Below are positions 58,101 through 64,000 of a DNA stretch of 64,000 nucleotides, one piece after another. The stretch lies in the NCBI GenBank assembly GCA_032158295.1, contig CM063260.1, forward strand, positions 9,218,767 through 9,282,766. The letters are read 5' to 3'. How positions within the stretch are numbered: the first letter of the stretch is position 1; each line of letters begins with the position of its first letter. The position numbers and the translations under genes are program-made. The DNA comes from Pycnopodia helianthoides. Lineage: Eukaryota; Echinodermata; Asteroidea; Forcipulatida; Asteriidae. Under the pieces are notes generated by a model. That model saw only the letters and a program-made list of their open reading frames with translations. It searched no databases and was not told the origin of the DNA.

Positions 58101-61100
58101 CTACAGTTATAATCAAAATAATCAGAAATGATGTTAACATTCTTCAACAGGTTATCTTAGGAGGAGGTCGGGCTGAGATGACCCCTAATAACGATGCTGA
58201 CGTAGAATACCCAACTAGAAACGGATCCCGTCAAGATGGAAGAAACCTTATAGGTAGATAGATATGAGAAATTCTTATGTCTGTAAAACCATGAATTATG
58301 AAGTTATACAAACCAATACCAACTTTTGGTTTTGATGATTGGATACATGTAGAAGGCTGGCTGTGAATCAACAAGTATTAAGCGGTAGTTAAGGGTAAAT
58401 GTGTAATTTTAAATAAACACTCCTCGAGATTTACACCCGGAACCTCTGATTAAATCAGAAGTTCCGGATATAAAATAGATTATCAAACATATTAAGTTGA
58501 AATGTCTCATTAGAGCGCCGCCTATCGGCAGGAGTAGGAGAGGCGTGTACAATTGAATAGGCACAATCACCATCCCGACATTGCGAGATAAAGAGTGACG
58601 AGTGGGAATAGTACTTTTATCGATTTAATAAACTATATGCTTTTCGCGATCCTCACGCTTAGTCAATAGCATTGAAAAAGCCCGTAAACAACACGTTTTT
58701 GAATTGCATTCTATGGCCAAACTCAAGGGAATCGCGGCACACATCGCGTGATCTGATTGGCTATCGCGCAAAGTATTGGCGCCCTCTGTTGCTCAGTCAC
58801 GTTTAGGAAATGAGACGCTCAACATAGTATGATAGGCACTCCGCGCTCTTCACTGGCTTCCAGTCCGACAAACTTAAGATGATTTTACGCTTTCAAGTGT
58901 TTTCATGGAGTAGGTCCAAGCATAGAGCAAGGGTCTGAGCTACCTCAATGAATGTGTACATTAATCTTGATGACCTGACTCGGGCTCATGACTGCATAGA
59001 GCAGGAATTCTGAGCTACCTCAATGAATGTGTACATTAATCTTGATGACCTGACTCGGGCTCTGACTGCATAGAGCAGGAGTTCTGAGCTACCTCAATGA
59101 ATGTGTACATTAATCTTGATGACCTGACTCGGGCTCATGACTGCATAGAGCAAGGGTCTGAGCTACCTCAATGAATGTGTACATTTATATAGATGACATG
59201 ACTCGGGCTCTGACTGCATAGAGCAAGGGTCTGAGCTACCTCAATGAATGTGTACATTTATATAGATGACCGACCTGGCTCGGGCTCTGACTGCACCGTT
59301 CTTGCTGAACATAGAACTGTAGGTTCTGCTGGTGACAATGCTTTCACTGAGCTGCCATCTAAAATCAGATTGTTTCAATCATTTAGGAAGCAGTTAGTGA
59401 CACACTTAACTTCAACCTTAGTTGTACTATTGTTTTAATGTTAGATCATCTTTTTTCTGTAATGTTCTATCTATCTGGTGAGGTTTGATGCTTGTCACAG
59501 TGCTGTAATCTTTATGAAATTGCGCTTTTTGAAAATTTATTATTATTAATCAATATATATTTGTTACAAATTAATAATACAATGTACAAATCAATAACAG
59601 AAATATTACGGAATTAGACCAGATGGTTTCAATTTATTGATCTTCTTTACGAGCAAAAATAGTGAATGGCTTGACGTTTCGACTCCAGCAGAGTTTTTCT
59701 CCAAGGCTAAATGACGACACAGCACACATAATAAACATTTTTAAACAGAAGCAGTAAATGCAAAGAAAATAGAGAGGGGCAGAAAGCACACCGTAATAGC
59801 AAGAGATAAACAATGAAGAAGGAGACAAGGGGTAGAGGGAAGGGGCCGGTGCTGCCGCAGGAGGTTAGAAACACCCGACTAAATCAGTGGTGTGAAGAGG
59901 AAGAAAAAGTAATTAGTTTAGTGATTTGGATTAAAAAGGGGGATTTTTGTGGGGGAAAAGGGCAAAGACAACAAAGACAACAAGTTGTTCATCATTTCCT
60001 TCTGGGATGTTCAAACCATGAGGTTGATTGGTCTGGAGGCGCCTTATTCACAGTTATTCCCTACTCAGACGAACAGTTTCTCTGCCGTTTTCTAGTGCCT
60101 AAATGCCATGTAAAGTCATGTCAGAAATGGAGTAATTATGAAGATTGAAGTGATGTTCTACGGGTGTATCCAGCTTTTTTGTGTTGACTGTGGATATGTG
60201 GCCTAGAAACGCCCCTTAAGTGTAGTTCTTGTTTCAAATATTATATTGAACACTACAAACTTTGCATTTATACCACAGGTCCTTTTGGTTGTTGAGTAGT
60301 TTGCAACAGTTAATTATATTTTCCCTGCAAGTAACTACACCGTTGCTACGTTTTCTTATATCACGTTTAGATGAATGGTTGCAAAGCAAAGATAGTGGGA
60401 GCAGCAGTTACGTCTGGAATCTTGACCAGTTCAACGCCGTAAATCCCGAAAACACAGAGTATCTTTTAGGTGAGCTGACTACACTCTCAAAAAGGAGTGT
60501 CAAACATTTCAAAGAAATAGTTTATGATATTTAATTTTTTTCTATAAATATTGATAAAATCTGTTTCCATGAAATTTTCGAAAAAGTCAAATTGAAACCT
60601 TTTTGTTAAGGCCTTTTCGAGAGAAGTCACATGCAGTTTGAGGTAAATCGGAAGAGCGATACGGGAGGTGAACCATCAGTTGCTGAGATGGTTGAAAAAG
60701 CTATCAAGATCCTGGAGAAGGATGAGGATGGATTTTTCTTAATGGTGGAAGGTAATCGATAATGAAATACTGCCCTCTTTAATTTTAGGGTTTCACAATG
60801 AAGTAGAGTTGGTTGATTGATAAACTTAAAACCAAGGAAAGTTCCCCTTTATTCTCTATTTGAATAATTTCATATCCCAGAATTTGTTAATATTTGCTTT
60901 ATACAAAAAAATGAATAAAGAATTCAACCAGACAACCTAAGCCCCAAACCAGGTATCAATATGAGTGATACTAACACATTAATTGCCAGCTTAATTGAAG
61001 TTCTTGTTCAAACCTATCCGAATATAGATATAACTTACTAGATAATAGGAATCATGCTTTAATTTTGTTGATCGGCCCAAGATCCATCAACATATAGTTT

Positions 61101-62731
61101 CAAACAAGTTTGTATTCCTCGGAACTGTTTCAATGGTTTAAACAACCGCTTTTCATCTCGTTACCATAAACATCCATTGATAGATTCCTGCTGACTTGCA
61201 CTTTTTGTATATAAATATTCCAGCCCCATCAGGACAATAACAATATTAAGAATAATAATACTAATAAAAATTAACAAACAACAACGACAACAGCATCTAC
61301 AAAAGCAACCACAACAACAGCAATAAGTAAATATTTATGTAGTTTATTTTGAAGATGTTGTTTTATTATTTGTAACTGTCTGATTCACTAGGGGGCCGCA
61401 TTGATCATGCTCATCACGACGGAAATGCCGCCACTGCACTCATAGATACCATTGCATTTGAAGAGGGTCTCATAAAAGCATTGGAGCTAACCAGTGATGA
61501 AGACACATTGTACATAGTAACAGCTGATCATAGTCACGTGATGTCGATGGGAGGGTATGCAAGCAGAGGAAACCCAATTCTAGGTAACATTCGTCGATTT
61601 TTCACATTGGCTGCTCATTTTGACCTAAAACAAAACGAGGAAAAATAAACTTAAATCTAAAGTGATTCATGTTATTTCGTGGTTATTTCCTATCCACTTG
61701 AATATTTTCAAGTAAGCGAAGTGTACCAGAAGGCACTTGACTATAGTGCGTATTGTAATATTTCACATTCAGAAAGATGTAAAATTAAATTGTACTACCA
61801 GAGGGCGATACAATGGCATAGCTAAATTCTAATCTATGTCAGTATAACCACTGAGCTCCATGGTACAACTTGATTTTACTGTGCTTTAATAACGTAGAGA
61901 GTTATTTCAACTTGTCATCTACTTTAAACATTGGGTCTACGAGTTTCCTAAATGCTTATGTTACCAACAGTTTTGACATAAGTGCTTGTGACTGAACTGT
62001 TTTACCACTCAAACGTGTGGCACACATTCTTGCACAACAGAAAGCTTTCTTTCAAAGGCCATTTTTACAAACCCTATAATCGCCTTGAAGATTTTGTTTT
62101 AAAGCGAAATAAATATTAAATCAAAAATGCCTTACTGATTAAACATCCTTTCATATAACTCAGATCTCATTGGGATCAGCCAATCAATAAATGTCCCAGT
62201 TCTTGGTCTTTGTTTCCTCAGTGTGATATGTAAACTCAAACACTGTTTTGTAAACAACTTAAAGGCGCTCCGTAACTGTTTGGTATTTCGGATCTTTCCA
62301 CTACACTTTGTAGGATTTGCATAATAGCAACTCTATTTTATTTTAACATCATTGGACAGAGCCGATCTGCCTCTTTCCAATGATGATAAGAATGATGGAT
62401 GAACATGGACAAAAACTACAGCTTTATTACATTATGGTTTGTGCTCAGGCTTGGGTGTTTATTGTGTGTAGGCTAATAATTGGCCAACTAATGTCGCCAA
62501 TGGTAAAGAAGAGGGGGGTAATTTGTTGCACTCGACTAAAGTCGCCTGTGGTCAGGAAAGGGTTAACGTAAAACAATATTTTGATTGACATAGGTTTATA
62601 TGACCTGGCAAACGCAGTTGATGGTATGCCGTACACTACATTGTCTTACGCCAACGGTCCTGGTGGTATAGAGGAACAGAAAAGCTACGAGACTACTGGA
62701 AGAAGACGCAACTTGACCGATGTCGACTTTG
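52172..62731 (+). CDS. AP3: alkaline phosphatase, exons 1-9 (3' end outside window)
   Basis: Exons: 52172-52238, 56662-56888, 57163-57337, 57715-57890, 58151-58253, 60371-60469, 60611-60751, 61392-61583, 62594-62731; 1,318 nt, all phases joining. Signal peptide MLRVNQVIVAFCFLCGCLVNSQ; Asp59 in GDGMG; nucleophile Ser109 in [52 protein letters not shown]. Exon 9 ends in the NLTDVDF region, so the last exon with ETHGGEDV and any GPI tail must lie right of 64000 or be missing. Intron 1 is 4.4 kb and intron 5 is 2.1 kb, both filled with repeats. Exon sizes equal those of AP1/AP2 except small indels. Predicted surface phosphomonoesterase. Confidence 0.9.
54560..55090. mobile_element. Retroelement-like repeat in AP3 intron 1 (pair of 59640-60180)
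   Basis: Shares with 59640-60180, in order: GGCCTGACGTTTCGCCCCAG, a purine-rich stretch with GAAGGAGACAAAGGGG, AAAAAGTAATTGATTAG, GGAGGAGTCTTATCCACAG then TTTCTCCCTA, and ATCATGTCAGATATTGA. The complement of the first word is a small hairpin next to CGAAACGTC. Confidence 0.6.
56440..56545 (-). mobile_element. tRNA-derived SINE-like fragment in AP3 intron 1
   Basis: The minus strand B box is GGTTCGAATCCC (plus 56480-56491), exactly canonical, with an A-box-like AGTGCTCTTCACC about 40 bp before it. Confidence 0.45.
58830..59545 (+). mobile_element. LINE 3' fragment with internal 74-bp tandem repeats, AP3 intron 5
   Basis: Begins LHWLPVRQT at about 58848, a conserved end of CR1/Jockey-like reverse transcriptase proteins. 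It continues after the repeat with GDNAFTELPSKIRLFQSFRK then QLVTHL. It ends with AATTGCGCTTTTTG and an AT-rich tail. At 58921-59297 about five copies of a 74-bp segment repeat the GAGCTACCTCAATGAATGTG part of the coding sequence. Confidence 0.75.
58921..59297. repeat. 74-bp tandem repeat, five copies, inside the LINE fragment
   Basis: Copies start at about 58921, 58995, 59069, 59144 and 59217 (CATAGAGCA..). Each holds GTCTGAGCTACCTCAATG then AATGTGTACATT and TGACTCGGGCTC. The length is not a multiple of three, so it arose after the LINE was dead. Confidence 0.9.
59640..60180. mobile_element. Retroelement-like repeat in AP3 intron 5 (pair of 54560-55090)
   Basis: The complement of the left end reads ACTCTGCTGGAGTCGAAACG then TCAAGCC: hairpin ACTC/GAGT against CGAAACGTC. 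Matches 54560-55090 over about 530 bp in the same order. Confidence 0.6.
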
Positions 62732-64000
62732 GTAAAATTTATTTATGTAACTGTTATCTCCCCCGAAATGTTGTTTAAAGGACATTTAGTGACCCCAAGA
62801 CTCGCGATGTTTGTGGAGGAAGGAGGAGAGGTCCTCTCCTGGAAAAAAAGAGAGGAGCATTCACGAAATTCTGCAAAATACGCACATATAGAAGATACAT
62901 CTCCAACTATTTTATCCTTTACGAGAAAGTAGCAGTATAACAATAGTACAAAAGAGTTACAAAATTACCAAAGAGAATTAGAATTTGCTAAACGGAAAAG
63001 AGGAAGGTGTAAAGGTTGCTGACAAATCCGTCAAGTTTTTCAAGGTTCTGTGCATTAGACCCTAGACTGAACATCTGACGTCACACTTTGAGGGGACCAG
63101 TCTAATAAATTAGTCCCAAGAATACTGAGGGCGCACTTCGAATCCCTACATACAGTTTCAAACGTATTAGGTAAATTGGAACGAGCAACACAAGATGGTT
63201 TTCCCTTCTCTTGCGAATGTCACAGAGAATAATGCGATATTTATATAGAGGAATTTATCCAACTAGCACGTAAGTGAACAGTCCGCATTGGCAAACCGCA
63301 TAAACGGTATACCTTCGTCGATGTTCACTGAAAACAGAATATTTAATAGTTCATTGGGTCGTATGAATAAAAACTAGTATTTTCTTTTACTTGAAAATTT
63401 CAAGTGTTTACTACCACCCATAAGAATTAAAGGTAGTGAAAGCTTTTACTGGAAAGTATTTGCTAAATACTAAAAAGAATCTACTTTTACATGAAAAGTA
63501 TTTACTGTTACTTTTAGCGTTAACTTATTTCCATATGAATAAAATGGAGAAAATACTACAAAATGCAAGTAAGTACTGGTCATTTTTCAAGGTAGCCCCA
63601 GAGCTACCTTGGGCACAGAAGTAAAGACACGTCTGAAGAAATGGCAGCGTTTATGGATGTTCCTCACAAGATAAAAGTGTATGTGATTTGGTCAATAAGA
63701 CACTATGATTTTCAGAAGTTTAACAAAAACAGTTTGCATAGATTCTGGAGATCCAAATGAATTCTCCATCAAACTGATGAGTGTCAGAATCAAAGTCACT
63801 CGTGGCTGACTTGTAGGTTTCTATGTTTCTATCAGGTCAAATGCTGCTTTGGGTGTGTGTGTGGGTAGGTGTGCACATTCAAACCGGGACCTATAACAAA
63901 GAGGACAATAGGGTCCCTGTTTGGGGAAAACGGTACAAAACCAATAAGAGCTGTTGCCAAAAAGAGAGTACAAACAAAAGAGGGACAATAGGAGGTCCCC
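62732..64000. other. AP3 intron 9, no terminal exon found
   Basis: No [12 protein letters not shown] coding sequence on the plus strand. Sequence near 63060-63120 includes GGGGACCAGTCTAATAAATT, which resembles hairpin segments near 13078 and 19305. Otherwise nothing recognised. Confidence 0.5.

Overview
This is a 64 kb AT-rich animal genomic window, densely packed with repeats. Genes are split into short exons with GT-AG introns, and there is no operon-like layout. Tandem secreted alkaline phosphatase genes, a chymotrypsin-fold protein, a C-type-lectin/PAN exon and abundant short inverted-repeat elements whose ends resemble TTTAAAGG..GTACACTTTTGGTAA together suggest a marine deuterostome invertebrate, most likely an echinoderm. 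That assignment is inference from gene families and repeat style, not from a database search.

Left arm (1-11.2 kb). A five-exon gene on the minus strand (3405-11102) encodes a secreted chymotrypsin-like protein. Its catalytic His is replaced by Ser and its catalytic Ser by Val, so it looks like a non-enzymatic serine protease homologue. Its large third intron is mostly a 3.5 kb array of a 29-bp minisatellite that carries a ~1,478-bp higher-order period.

Transposon-rich middle (11.2-27.4 kb). A minus-strand LTR-retrotransposon relic (Gag zinc knuckle, retropepsin-like segment) is split by a plus-strand LINE and a tRNA-derived SINE. The LINE is itself split by a 507-bp inverted-repeat element flanked by TTAA. 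A GC-rich 20-mer minisatellite follows and abuts a frameshifted C-type lectin/PAN terminal exon with an AATAAA signal. A ~3.1 kb segment carrying another LINE's ORF1 and endonuclease relics is then present twice in tandem.

Right arm (28-64 kb). An alkaline phosphatase cluster lies on the plus strand: an exon 8 + exon 10 pseudogene (28000-28766), AP1 (31002-38096), AP2 (40144-48132) and AP3 (52172 to beyond the right edge). The three genes share exon order and splice phases, with signal peptides in exon 1, metal-ligand motifs spread over exons 2-10 and hydrophobic GPI-type tails in AP1 and AP2. AP1 has a one-base deletion in exon 9 and two substitutions close to active-site residues. Introns and intergenic DNA hold inverted-repeat elements, fold-back elements built from an ATTTCGTTCCCTCGAAAT module, SINEs, minisatellites and retroelement fragments.

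The alkaline phosphatases are probably GPI-anchored ectoenzymes from local duplication. Several single-base homopolymer-type deletions across unrelated genes (AP1 exon 9, the lectin exon, the protease exon 2/3 junction) leave open whether these are real inactivations or residual assembly errors.
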